Assembly (NCBI RefSeq): GCF_000715075.1
Contig: NC_134101.1
Location: 25,722,822-25,786,821, forward strand
DNA length: 64,000 nucleotides
Origin: Nicotiana tabacum
Taxonomy: Eukaryota; Streptophyta; Magnoliopsida; Solanales; Solanaceae
Reading direction: 5' to 3'
Shown: positions 1-10,610 of the stretch, one piece after another
Numbering within the stretch: the first letter of the stretch is position 1
Layout of the letters: each line of letters begins with the position of its first letter
The notes under the pieces: model-generated
What the model was told of the DNA's origin: nothing
The model's input: the letters and a program-made list of their open reading frames with translations, nothing else
Database searches by the model: none
Position numbers and translations under genes: made by a program

Positions 1-347
1 ATGACCGAATCATTATGAGTATTAATGACATTAATGAAACGTTATAATTGGCAACCGTAACTGTTCATGAAGATTCTGTAACGGCTCTTATTCTTCTTCC
101 GCATTAATTAGAGGTTCATAAATCTTCCCTCTTTACTGTCTTGATTCATCCTGCTTGTGTCTCTTCACTGAGTAATTTAGGCTCGAGCAACCATACCCTT
201 TCGTCTCGTGAGTGATTTGTACGTACCTGTTGTAAATCGTTAATCTTTTAATGCGACACTCCAGTTGTCATCTTATTAGTGATCTACGTATCTTGCCCTG
301 TCATCCTCATATAATTCCATGTGTAACATTTATTTTTTACCAATACA
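1..347 (-). repeat. 3' LTR of element A (partial)
   Basis: The segment matches 10264-10610 base for base in length. Identity stops at 347, where this copy runs into a polypurine tract and the other copy runs into flanking DNA, which fixes the LTR edge. Read on the minus strand the LTR starts TGTATTGGT. About 243 bp should lie left of the window. Confidence 0.93.
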
Positions 348-363
348 GATAGTCCCCCCACTT
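348..363 (-). other. 3' polypurine tract of element A
   Basis: On the minus strand CAAGTGGGGGGACTATC lies directly before the 3' LTR start TGTATTGG. Position and purine run are those of a plus-strand primer for reverse transcription. The tract in element B (AAAGTGGGGAAACTATC, 38378-38394) has the same shape. Confidence 0.82.
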
Positions 364-657
364 GCCGAATATTCTGCAATTGAATATTTGGGAAGTGGCA
401 CGTATTTATGGCGGGAATGTTTTTCTGCCGTTTCCCATGTATTATTGCATTTTCTTTATAACCATCGCTTCGTATGTCACTTCCATTTAATGTACGTGCT
501 ACGTGGTTCGTCGATTGGGTATGTGACTCTTCAGCGGTTTTTAAAGCTTTCTTGCGGCTGCGTTAGTCACTTTTAGTTTCACAAAACCTTCAATCTGCAG
601 TGTTTTTCTTCTTTAGTCGTTCTTGTTATTCAACACGCATTATTTTCTTATATAACC

Positions 658-3326
658 ATGTCTTCATCAAACCCCGATCCTCGCAGAGTAGCAATTGTAG
701 ATGAACTTCCCCCTTCAACTGCTCATGTTAGGAGTAGAAGAGGTGGTAGATTACATAGTTTAGGATCTGTATCTATTCGTGGTTCTACTTCTCAAACCAA
801 CGTTGCTACCCCTTATTCTTCTAGAACTAGGGCTTCTTCAACTCATAGATCTTCTGCCAGAAATAGGGATTCGAGTGAACCTATTCGAGAACCAATTATT
901 GACGAAATTATTCCTACAGAATTTTCTTTCTCCACTGATCGTGAATCAATTAGAAATCAAGTTACTTTTATGACTTCCCATGATCGTGCCGACGTTTATC
1001 CTTCCTAGATTACTGAGGGTTTGATTTCTCTTGTGCGAAAAGAATGCCATTGGAAATTTGACTTTTCAATTTTAGTTCTTGGTCCAAACCAAAGGATTAC
1101 TTCATTCCAAGCTGGTTACTCTTTCGTTTACACATATCCTTTTACACTATTGACCCAACCATCATAGAATTTTGCCGTTTCTTTAACGTTTTCTTAGGAC
1201 AGATTGGTCCTATTGTATGGAGAGTTGTTGCATGTTTAAGATACCTGGCTAATTCGGCCTCTTTACCCTTCACCTTTCAACACTTGCTTCATCTTTATTC
1301 CCCTAAGTTGTTTCGTTCAGGGGTGTTTACTCTCGTGGTAGGAGTAAAAGGGTTTTGGTTAGCCCTGAAGATGATAAAGACCGTGGCTGGTATGCTCGTT
1401 TTGTTGCTTCTCCCCCAAGTGATTTAGTGGGTGAAGAGAACATGCCTTTTCCAGAAAAATGAAACTTTGCACGTAAGTTTTTTTTAGATATCTTTCTTCT
1501 CTTTTATGAAGGAAGAAGAAACTTACGATCCCGTGGTTGTTTTTTTTTCTTTTTAGCAACCATGGAAGTTGTCGAAGAAATATCAGACTCCCGTGCTTGG
1601 GTAGAAAAATTACTGTCGGTTGCTCCTATGGAAGGAAGGTCTTGGAAATACCTTTCTCATAGTTTGGTTGGAAAGTTAAAACTCATGGTATGCTTCCCTT
1701 TAACTTTCTTCCTTTCTTTCATATTTATTTGGAGATTTACTAACTTCTTCTTCTGCTAGGGTTTCCCATACGGGGTGTTAGTGCCGCGTCTATTGCTTCA
1801 TCAAGACTTTCTTTGTCCATGGCTCAAGAGATGATTTTGAGTTCTTCATCAAAGAGAAAAGCAGAGAAAGCTCATGCTTATGAGGGTGAAGAGGAATGAG
1901 AGGAGGGCTATTTAGTGCGTAAGCCTCGGGCTAGGAGACGCGTTATTTCGGATGATGAAGCCATTCCTCCTCCAAATTCAGTTCCCGTGAATGAGCCTGA
2001 AAATGCCACTTTGGTGAGCTCTGATGAAGAGATGATTGGTGCACCTCGTGACTCTACAGAACAATTGTTTTCCTATGGGTTTGATAGTGAAGACTTTGGC
2101 TTAGTTTCTGATAAAGCACCCCTTTCCTCCTTTCCAGTATTTGCTCCTATTGGTTCTTAGTTTCCCGCGCCTGTTGTTGCTGCCACTGCTCCTCCCATGG
2201 CTATTTTTACTTCCTCAACTATCCCTATTGCTACCACTTCTCATGTTGAAGTTGGTTCTTCCAGTAGCAGTAGGATGATGAAAAAAGTTACCATTGAAGT
2301 CCCCGAGGATGGTAATCTTTTGAAAAAGTCCAGCCAAGCTGATGTATGGCTGAAACCGCTGATTGGCCTAGTTGAGAAGTCTAAATTGGAAAACCACAGC
2401 TCTTTGACATGGATGAATGACATTGTCCATTAATATTTAAAGGTATAAGCCTTAGCTTTTTATTTTGCATGTGATTTCTTTATCTTTGTTTGATAATCAC
2501 TTATTCCCTTTCTTTTGTAGATCAACATGATAAGCATAGAGCTGATGAAGAGAATTGTCCATACTGAGCAGTTAGTCAACGACTATCATACGGAAGCGGA
2601 CAACTGGAAAGAACAATTTGAAGGCCTTCAGTTAGAAAAAGAAGTTTTAGATGAGGAAAAGTGTGCTTTGGAACAACAAGTGAAAGTGATGGCAGCAGAA
2701 TTGGCGATTGAAAAAGCCTCTTCCAGTCAAGTGGGCAAGGATAAAGACCTCCTTGAGTCTTCATTTGTCGAGCAACTTTCTAAAGCTACTGAGAAAATTA
2801 GGGGTCTGAAAGAACTGCTTAATTTGAAGGAAGTCTATGCCGGGGAGCTTGTTCAAACGCTCACTCAGGCTCAAGAAGACCTTCGTGCATCTTCTAACAA
2901 GGTCCAGTTCTTAGAGAGATCACTCGCCCCTTTACAAACTTCTTATCATGTTGTTTTGACTGAAAAAGCAGAGTTGGAGGCCGAAATTGAGCAATGGAAG
3001 AGGGATTATGAGGCCCTTGAGGATAAATCAACTCTTGATGTAAGCTGGGCTTTCTTAAACACGCGCCTCGAGACTTTGTGGAGGCTAACCAGGAAGGTTT
3101 TGACTTGACTGCTGAGATTGCAAAAACTAAGGAAACCATTGAAAAAACTCAGCAAAGTCAAAACTTTTCTTCACTTGAGGTCGGCATTCCCGAGGGTGAT
3201 GAACTTACTCGTGGTGAAGTTAGTGTTCAAATCTCTCCTGCTCAAGTCGAACCTTCTGCTGCTGATGATGATGCCATCTTGACTTCTCCCGCTGCTGATA
3301 GTACTACTTTAGAATCTGCCCCATAA
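658..3326 (+). pseudogene. Antisense intron-bearing gene carried by Tat element A (gypsy-type-transposon-like domain plus coiled coil)
   Basis: The gene reads opposite to gag-pol. Comparison with the copy in element B gives four exons: 658-1472, 1557-1687, 1760-2442 and 2521-3326, with introns of 84, 72 and 78 bp that all start GT and end AG. Exon 1 encodes a Ser/Arg-rich head, then a segment (GPNQRI, AGYSFVYTYPFT, HLLHLYSPKLF) that resembles the plant 'putative gypsy type transposon' family PF04195 by eye. Exon 3 has a basic run (RARRRVISDD) and acidic stretches. Exon 4 is a coiled coil of about 190 residues. Damage: TAG at 1006-1008 where copy B has TTG, a frameshifting deletion near 1150, TGA at 1460-1462 (shared with copy B), a 1-nt loss near 1668, stops near 1896, 2158 and 2431, and a 2-nt loss near 3076. 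Function is unknown; a nuclear DNA- or chromatin-linked role would be a guess. Confidence 0.75.
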
Positions 3327-4011
3327 TGAACTTGTGTTTGGAAAGTTTATTGTATTTTTTTTATTTGTGGAATGGTTGGCAAGTATTACCCCTGATCCAT
3401 TTTGGGGTTTAATATCAAATACTTTGATTTGAACTAAGTTTATACTTAGTTTTAACCGAGTTTATATAATATTTCATTTTGAGTTTCTGTTCTACTCTTA
3501 CAATATTTCATTTTGAGTTTTTGTTCTACTCTTTTATTATGCATTTAAAAATGCTTCAATACTCCGTGACTTTTTGAACAGACACGAATTATAAAAGAGG
3601 GCCCTTTTATAAACGACACTTAATGAAGAAGACGTCTCAACTTCATAATGGTGTAAACATACGAAAGAAGAAATAGGAACACACACATTTCTTTGAATAA
3701 CTTTGAGGAAGTTTTGTATCATTCGAACTTTCAAATTGTATAATACTTTACATGTATTCAAGTATCATCTATAACTCTTTCGTAATTGTTTTCTTTTCAA
3801 CAGATTTTATAAAATTCAAGGGTATATCTTGCAACCCATGACTAAATATTGCCTTTAACCTAAACACTCGTAAGATTTTGAAATTTACATCCACGAGTGT
3901 ATTCTTCATAGGTTTTTGAATCAGGCTTGCGTTTTTTGCTCTTAACTTTCAATTTGTTGGGTAGACCATAGGTTTGACTTGAATTCTGACTTTTCTAATC
4001 TTCTTTGCCTT

Positions 4012-4014
<3 letters not shown>
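3327..4014. other. Non-coding spacer of element A, conserved in element B
   Basis: There is no convincing ORF. Several blocks are alignable to 41197-41815 of element B, including a stretch around AAAAGAGGGCC and the palindrome at 3623-3646. It would be the 3' untranslated region of the antisense gene and part of the 3' untranslated region of the genomic RNA. Confidence 0.6.
3623..3646. other. Imperfect palindrome centred on GACGTC
   Basis: The arms ATGAAGAAGA and CTCAACTTCAT flank a central GACGTC. The counterpart in element B (41503-41526) has perfect 10-bp arms. It could fold as a hairpin in RNA or act as a TGACGT-like protein site; neither is shown. Confidence 0.5.

Positions 4015-4088
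<74 letters not shown>
4015..4088. repeat. (TA)n microsatellite
   Basis: A pure TA run of about 37 units lies just beside the internal polypurine motif. Element B has only a short TATATGTGTAG here, so the run grew in this copy. Confidence 0.98.
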
Positions 4089-4091
<3 letters not shown>

Positions 4092-4103
4092 CCCCAAGTG
4101 TTT
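4087..4103 (-). other. Internal polypurine-like motif of element A
   Basis: On the minus strand CACTTGGGGGACTATA shares the core GGGGGACTAT with the true tract beside the 3' LTR (348-363). It lies between the end of pol and the antisense gene, and element B has a matching motif at 41821-41834. It may be a central polypurine tract or mark an ancestral 3' end. Confidence 0.5.
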
Positions 4104-4414
4104 GAGCTTTGAAGTATGAAATCTCGAGCACTTGATTATTCCTTCCATGTGGTCCATTTCCTGAAAAGGAAAAATGTACGGGACTCGGAGGTATATATAA
4201 TTTAGATGATGACTGCTTAACCCTTTATATTTCCATCAGAAAGGTTGCAACCCTAGACCGGGAATAATATTGCTTCCGCGTGTCCTTCAGGTCTAATATC
4301 ATTATTTGGTGTGGGCTAGCTTTTTTCCTATTATCTAAAATTGTTAGTATAATTTTAACTATACAAAACGAAAATCGTAATTGAACGATACCTGACCGTG
4401 GGTATTTCATTTGC

Positions 4415-5440
4415 TCAGAAATAGTATTTCTTTAAATGAACAGCATTCCAACTCGAGGGTAAAACCTTGCCATCCATGGTTTCTAACTCGTAGGCACCTT
4501 TTCCAGTGATACCTCGAACTTTATAGGGTCCTTCCCAATTTGGATTTAACTTTCCTGCTCCGGTTGTTTTCGTTTATTGGAAAACCTTTTTAAGAACAAA
4601 GTCCCTAATTTTGAAGTACCTGAGGTGAGCCTTTCTGTTGTAGTATCGTTCTATGATTTGCTTTTGTGCTGCCATCCGTATTAAAGTTGCTTCTCTTCTT
4701 TTTCGAGTAAGTCCAAATTTGTTCTTAATTCCTCATTGTTCGACTCTTCCATTGCCAATGCGAATCTCGTGCTTGATACTCCTATTTCAACCAGGATTAA
4801 AGATTCTAAACCATACACAAACGAAAATGGAGTTTCTCCTGTGGCTATTTTTGTTGTGGTTCTATAAGCCCATAACACTCCTGGTAATTCTTCAGGCCAA
4901 TTCCCTTTCGATTTTTCTAGTCTCTTCTTCAAATTATTGATGATAATCTTATTCATCGACTCAGCTTGTCCATTTGCCACAGGATGGTAAGGTGAAGAGG
5001 TTATTCATTTGATTTTCCAACTTTGAAAGAACTCTGTGATTTTCGAGCCTATAAATTGTGGGCCATTATCACATACGATTTCTTTTGGGACTCCAAACCG
5101 GCATATAATGTTTCGCCAAATGAAGTCTTTAACCTCCTTCTCTCGCACCTATTTGAAAGCTCCTGCCTCTACCCATTTTGAAAAGTAATATGTTAACACT
5201 AATAAGTACCGTACCTTTCCTTTAGCTTGTGGTAAAGGCCCTACTATATTCATTCCCCATTTCATAAATGGCCATGGAGAAATAACTGCATGTAATAACT
5301 CTGCAGGTCGATGCATATTGTTGGCATATCGTTGACACTTATCACATTTGGCTACAAAATTTTCCGCATCTTCTTACATCTTAGGCCAGTAGTATCCTGC
5401 CCTAATTAGTGTTTTAACTAAAGATCTTCCACCTGCGTGA
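4415..5440 (-). pseudogene. Integrase region of Tat element A (broken)
   Basis: An H2C2-type zinc-binding segment (HEGQFGNHAGG, then CDKCQRY) precedes the catalytic core, with GPLPQ, VCDNGPQF (second Asp) and NGQAESMNK (catalytic Glu). A tail with NWEGPYKV and ELETMDGKVLP ends at the stop codon at 4415-4417. The first catalytic Asp is lost: the codon at 5188-5190 reads Tyr where element B keeps Asp in TDYFSKW. In-frame stops break the core. In life it would insert element cDNA into the chromosome. Confidence 0.88.
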
Positions 5441-5709
5441 TTTCCGAATTGCCCTTCATGTACTTCCCTCATCACGTACTCCGTTTGATTGGGTCCAAGG
5501 CACCTTGCTAATAGACCGCCAAATATTTTTCGATATAAATTATCTCGAATTAGGCAGTAACGAACAGCTTTTCTTCGAAGCACTTGAGATTCTTTCTTGC
5601 CTTCAGGTACGATCCCGTACTGCAAAAAATTAACAATCTCGTTTCTCCAATCCCAGGTTAAATTATTAAAGCTTACCTCATGTTTATCCTGGTCAAGTGG
5701 TGAATGAAA

Positions 5710-6130
5710 TAAATGGATTACAATGGCATTTTCCTCACTCGTTACTTCTGCAACTGAAGCAAGGTTAGCCAACGCATCTGCTTCTGCATTTTCTTCCCTA
5801 GGTATTTGCACGATCTTCCATGATTGGAATTGCCTGACCAATTCTCGTGCCTTTTCCAAGTATTGTTGCATTCGTGGCTCTCTAGCAGTGTAAGTCCCCT
5901 GCATCTGATTGACTACCAGTTGAGAGTCACTTTTAATCTTGATTTGCTCTATGGAGAGTTCTCGTGCTAGTTCCAAACCTGCAATTACAGCTTCATACTT
6001 TGTTTCATTGTTAGTAATAGGGTAACATTTAATTGCTTGTTTTATACTTTCACTTGAGGGTGGGATTAAGACAATACCTAAACTGGCTCCTTTGACATTT
6101 GAAGAGCCATCAGTAAATAAAGTTCACGTA
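5710..6130 (-). pseudogene. Archaeal-type second RNase H (aRH) of element A
   Basis: The segment reads ELARELSIEQIKIKSDSQL, then REENAEADALANLAS, the pattern of plant and archaeal type-I RNase H, and differs from the Ty3-type RNase H next to RT. A second RNase H between RH and INT is typical of Tat elements. The usual NNEAEYEA motif reads NNETKYEA here, so a catalytic Glu appears to be Lys. The domain would help remove RNA from RNA-DNA hybrids. Confidence 0.8.
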
Positions 6131-6239
6131 CCTGGATTAGCTCCATTAAAAATTTGTAATTCCTTTTCTAGTTCAGGAATTATTTTTGTATTAAATCTGC
6201 GACGAAATCTGCTAGAACTTGAGATTTTACTGTTGTTCT

Positions 6240-7304
6240 AGGTTGATAAATAATGTCATATTCACTTAGTTCTATTGCTCATTTGGCTAGTCTGCCTGAC
6301 AATTCTTGTTTATGCAAAATACTCCTTAATGGATATGCAGTTACTACGGAGATAGGATGTCATTGAAAATATGGTCTCAATTTCCTAGCTGCCATGACTA
6401 ATGCTAAAGCTAGTTTCTCTAGATGAGGATATCTAATTTCAACATCTAATAAAGATTTACTAACATAATAAATAGGAGATTGTTTACCTTTGTCCTCCCT
6501 TACTAAAACTGCACTTACAGCTACTTCTGCAACTGCAAGATATACAAAAAGTCTTTCTCAATCCCTTGGTTTAGATAGTAAGGGAGGATTTGTTAAGTAT
6601 GCCTTCAAATCTTTGAGGGATTATCGGCATTCCTCAGTCCATTCAAACTGATTTTGCTTCTTCAAAACTGAAAAGAATTTAAAGCTTTTCTCTGAAGATC
6701 TTGAAATGAATCTTCCCAGAGCTGCAATCCTACCTGTCAATCTTTGTACTTCTTTTTTGCTTGTGAGTATATCAGGTATTTCTTCAATAGCTTTAATATG
6801 TGTAGGATTTACTTCAATTCTTCTATTAGATACTAGAAAGCCTAGAAACTTACCTGAAGCTACGCCAAAAGCGCACTTTTCTGGGTTCAGTTTCATATTA
6901 TATCTGCGAAGGATCTCGAAGGTAGTTAAAAGATGTTGAAAGTGATCTTCCGCTTGTGTAGATTTGACCAACATATCATCAATGTACACCTCCATCGTCT
7001 TCCCCAGGCGTTCTTGGAACATCTTGGTCACCAACCTCGGATACGTGTCTCCAGCATTTTTCAAGCCAAAAGGCATGACTTTGTAACAATAAGTCCCCCT
7101 ATTTGTAATAAATAAAGTTTTTTCTTCGTCTAAGGGGTCCATTTTTATTTGATTATAACCAGAATACGCATCTAGAAAGCTTAATAATTCGTGGCTTGTG
7201 GTATCTCCAATCAGTTAATCTATATGCGGTAAAGGGAATGAATCCTTCGGGCATGTTTTATTTAAGTTAGTGTAATCCACACACACTCTCCATTTACCAT
7301 TCTT
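6240..7304 (-). pseudogene. Reverse transcriptase and Ty3-type RNase H of element A (broken)
   Basis: RT motifs run in order: KNGKWRVCVDYTNLN, CYKVMPFGLKNAG, and the catalytic YIDDM at 6972-6986, followed by FLGFLVSNR. The connection (FEWTEECR) leads into an RNase H with VSAVLVRED and YYVSKSLLD. The longest open stretch is 6621-7142. Stops near 7199, 6620, 6554 and in the RNase H show decay. In the living element this enzyme copies genomic RNA into cDNA. Confidence 0.9.
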
Positions 7305-8429
7305 TTATGGAATAACCACAATATTAGCTAGCCAATTAGGATATTTTACCTGTATTGAATCAATCTTTAAGAGTTTCTGTACCTCTTCATCGATCACTTG
7401 ATTTTTGAATGATCCTTGCTTCCTCTTCTTTTGTTTGGCAGGTATGAATGATGGATCTTCATTTAATTTATGAATCATCACCTCCGGAGGTATACCTGTC
7501 ATATCTAAATGGGACCATGCAAAACAATCAGCGTTAGCTTTTAAATAATCAATTAACTTACCTCTCCTATCTGGGTTTAACTTTGCTCCGATATGAATTC
7601 TTTGATCTGGCCAATGTTCGAATAGTGGAACAGCTTCAAGCTCCTCAATCATTGTTTTAATATTTTCGTTCTCCTCTGGCTCTTGAATTACATCTGGTCT
7701 AGAATCCACATCTGTTTGTTTTGATACAATTTCTATTGAAATTTGATTTACCGCATCTTTCTCACTTGCACCCGCATCTTTTTGATTTGCACTCGTATCT
7801 TTTTGACTTGGCTGTATCACCGAATTGATGCTCCTTGAAGTTTGTTGATCTCCTCGAATCTGTTGAATTTCCCATTTTGAAGGGAATTTGATAACCTGAT
7901 GTAATGTGGATGGCACAACATCCATATCATAAATCCACGGCCTCCCAAGAATCACATTATAGGCCATATCCGTGTCTATCACTTGAAATTTTATTTCTTT
8001 GGTGACCCCCTCTGCGTATGTGCTTAGTTTAATATTGCCCTTTGTAATAACGGTTGAGTTATCAAACCCAGATAAGGAATGTGCTTTTGGAACTACACGA
8101 TCGCCCATCAGCATTTCGTTCATCACTCGTAATAAAATGATATTCACAAAGCTACTTGGGTCAATCAAAACTCATTTTACATTAGTATCATGTATAAGTA
8201 AAGATATTACCAGTGCATCGTTGTGAGGAATCATTAACGCATCGGCATCTGCATCATCAAAGTTTATGTTGCCGTATTCCAGAGTTTGGCGAGTTCGCTT
8301 CCCGTGAGTTATTGTGAACTTTGTTGTTTTTCTCGCGGCTGTATAGGTTACGCCGTTGACTTCTTCCCCTCCGTTTATCACATTTACTGTTCTATTTGGA
8401 GACGGAGGTTTTGGGGGCTCTTGCCTATT
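7305..8429 (-). pseudogene. Aspartic protease and PR-RT linker of element A
   Basis: The protease reads VLIDPSSFVNIILL, then LGRPWIYDMD; element B has DPGSS at the same place, so the active-site Gly is Ser here. The Arg codon just before the motif has become TGA (CGA in element B), splitting the reading at 8169-8171. The downstream linker (DWPDQRIHIGAKLNPD, then a Lys/Arg-rich KQKKRKQGSFKNQ) leads into RT. The role would be cutting gag-pol into mature proteins. Confidence 0.82.
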
Positions 8430-9952
8430 TTTCATGTAAGCTTGTTTGCCTTTCTCGCTGAACAATTCCGTCAGATAACCCTGCTTTAATAAATGTTCCA
8501 CCTCACCTTGTAATAATCTGCAGTCTGATGTTCTATGGTCGTGATCATTATGGAACTCGCACCAAAAGTCTGGGTTTGTTCTATTTGAATTTGATCTCAT
8601 CTCTTTAGGCCATCGTACCTTATCTCCCATGCTTCTTAAAACAACGACCAACTCGAAGGTACTCACGTTAAAATTGTAGTCCCCAATCTTTGCGTTTGTA
8701 TTAGCATCTCTGTTACGTTCACCTTGATTTTTTCTGAATCTCGACGATGACGAACCTGAATCTCTATTTGCGAACCTGTGATCAGCCTGCACGTCTTCGA
8801 ATTTGGAACGAGCTTCTTGCCCCAAAGGTCCCATGTAAGGCTCGTACCTACTCTTACCAGACCTCTTCTCAGATTCTAACCGCCTCGAACCTGTTTTTTC
8901 TTCAACCCTTGACTGAGCTACGGTATCTTCTTCGATCCGTAAATTGGTACTGTACCTATTATAGACATCATTCCATGTCGTGGCAGGGAATTCTTGTAGG
9001 CTCTCTTTAAGCCTCCTTGTAGCTTCTGAACGTTTCTCATTTAAATTGCTTGCAAATGCCATGACTGCCCAATTGTCAGGTACTCTTAGAAGCAACATTC
9101 TTTCACGTTGGAATCTGTCTACGAATTCTCGAAGCAATTCTGTATCTCCTTGCTTTACTTTGAATATATTCTCCATTCTCTTTTTAACTTTTTGTGCACC
9201 CGAGTGTGCTTTTATAAATAGATCTGCAAGCTCAGCAAAAGAATCAATAGAATTTTTAGGTAAAAGAGAGTAGCATGTTAACGCTCCTTTAGTAAGTGTT
9301 TTCCCAACTTTTTGACCAGCACATATTCAATCTCCTGCTTGGTTAAATCATTGCCATTTACTCCCGTGGTGAATGCAGTAACGTGGTCACGTGGATCGGC
9401 CGTTCCATCATATTTCGGGATGTCAGGTATTTTGAACTTTTTGGGAATTGGTAATAGAGTTTCGCTTGGTTTCCATGGTTGTTGTGAATATTTATCGAAA
9501 TCAACTCCTTTGATCACAGGTGGTACGCCGGGTATTTGCTCAATACAGTCATTTTATTCTTTCACCTGTTTCTGCAAGGTTAGTATTAAAGTTTGTAAAT
9601 CAGAATTATTAGGCGTACCTGGTCTCCCATCACGTGACTCGTTGGGAGTTCCTCTGCTCCCAGAATTAGCCAACCCTGATCGTGAAATTTTCACAGTTGC
9701 AGTATTGTTTGGTGGAGGTGTGGGTGATACAGTTGATAATCCCCTCACGAAAGCCTGGAGAGCATCATTCGCGTACTCAGCAATTAACTGCTTCACAGCA
9801 TCCTGCTCGACAGTTTGTTCATTTCCATGTTGTTCATTATTATGAGTAGTGGATCTTTCTGGTGATGCTTCTCTTGAATTGCGTGGGCTTCCTTGAGGTG
9901 ACGGAACTGAGGTTCCTTCCACCTACTGGTTGTTGTCATTGACATTCGACAA
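8430..9952 (-). pseudogene. Gag of Tat element A (broken)
   Basis: A capsid-like segment reads QGDTELLREFVDRFQRERM and WNDVYNRYSTNLR. Near its C-terminus is the zinc-knuckle variant CEFHNDHDHRTSDC common in Tat gag. The likely original start is at 9950-9952, now TTG, and a TAG follows at 9923-9925. A CAA-to-TAA change at about 9552 and a stop near 9278 split the rest. Gag would form the particle that packages genomic RNA. Element B has the matching region at 62701-64000. Confidence 0.86.
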
Positions 9953-10000
9953 GATTCAGTTGAGAGAGAGTGATTTGGAAAGTAAGAGAAGATTATCAGA

Positions 10001-10017
10001 TTCTGGTAACTGAACCA
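10001..10017 (-). other. Candidate primer binding site of element A
   Basis: Three bases inside the 5' LTR edge the minus strand reads TGGTTCAGTTACCAGAA. It keeps the spacing of the Tat/Athila tRNA-Asp-type site (TGG..C.GTT.CC.G) but many positions have changed, so the tRNA is uncertain. Confidence 0.5.
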
Positions 10018-10020
10018 ATT

Positions 10021-10610
10021 TGTTTAACCAAAGAATTAGATTCTCAGTCAAAGCCTATTTTTAGAAGTACTCGGGTTACTGATAATCAAGAAATTCAATA
10101 TTCTCTCAAAAATAAGAAAGGAAATAAGAATCAGAAATGACAAAGTAATTAATAGAAAGCACAAGAAAGTAATTATATTCCAATGTTCATCAGAACGTGT
10201 CCTTACAAGTGAAATTTCCTTCCCTTATATAGGAATTTACAAATATAACGTTTCTTCCCTTTTATGACCGAATCATTATAAGCATTAATAACATTAATGA
10301 AACGTTATAATTGGCAACCGTAACTGTTCATGAAGATTCTGTAACGGTTCTGATTCTTCTTCCAAATTAATTAGAGGTTCATGAATCTTCCTTCTTTACT
10401 GTCTTGATTCATCCTGCCTATGTCTCTTCACTGAGTAATTTAGGCTCGAGCAACCGTATCCTTTCATCTCGTGAGTGATTTGTTCGTACCTGTTGTAAAT
10501 CATGAATCTTTTAATGTGATACTCCATTTGTCATCTTCTTAGTGATCCACGTATCTTGCCCTGTCATCCTCATATAATTCCACGTGTAACATTTATTTTT
10601 TACCAATACA
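10021..10610 (-). repeat. 5' LTR of element A (590 bp)
   Basis: The right edge is fixed by loss of identity with the 3' LTR at 10611; the left edge by TGTTTAACC, which also starts the element B LTR at 37721. On the minus strand the LTR runs TGTATTGG...GGTTAAACA, with TG/CA ends. Confidence 0.88.
10224..10231 (-). promoter_or_regulatory. TATA box in the 5' LTR of element A
   Basis: The minus strand reads TATATAAGG. The element B LTR has the same box at 37980-37987, followed in both by the shared TCACTTGTAAGGAC, a likely start region for genomic RNA. Confidence 0.6.

Larger units (their letters stand above)
1..10610 (-). mobile_element. Tat-clade Ty3/gypsy LTR retrotransposon (element A), nearly complete, inactive
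   Basis: On the minus strand the order is 5' LTR (10610-10021), primer site, gag, protease, RT, RNase H, a second archaeal-type RNase H, integrase, an internal polypurine motif, an antisense gene and the 3' LTR, whose outer part lies beyond the window start. PR-RT-RH-INT order makes it Ty3/gypsy; the extra RNase H before integrase and an antisense ORF downstream of pol are marks of the Tat lineage (Ogre/Retand/Grande type). Nonsense codons and frameshifts run through every domain, so it is not autonomous now. The 3' LTR segment 1-347 aligns without gaps to 10264-10610 with about 23 mismatches by hand count. A target duplication cannot be tested because the left end is missing; the right flank begins ATTTT. 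Confidence 0.9.

Noticed and set aside
3949..4131. Minus-strand ORF with a long Ile-Tyr repeat
   Set aside because: It is a translation of the (TA)n run.
9312..9845. 177-codon plus-strand ORF
   Set aside because: It lies antisense to gag of element A, whose homology to element B is clear; a shadow.
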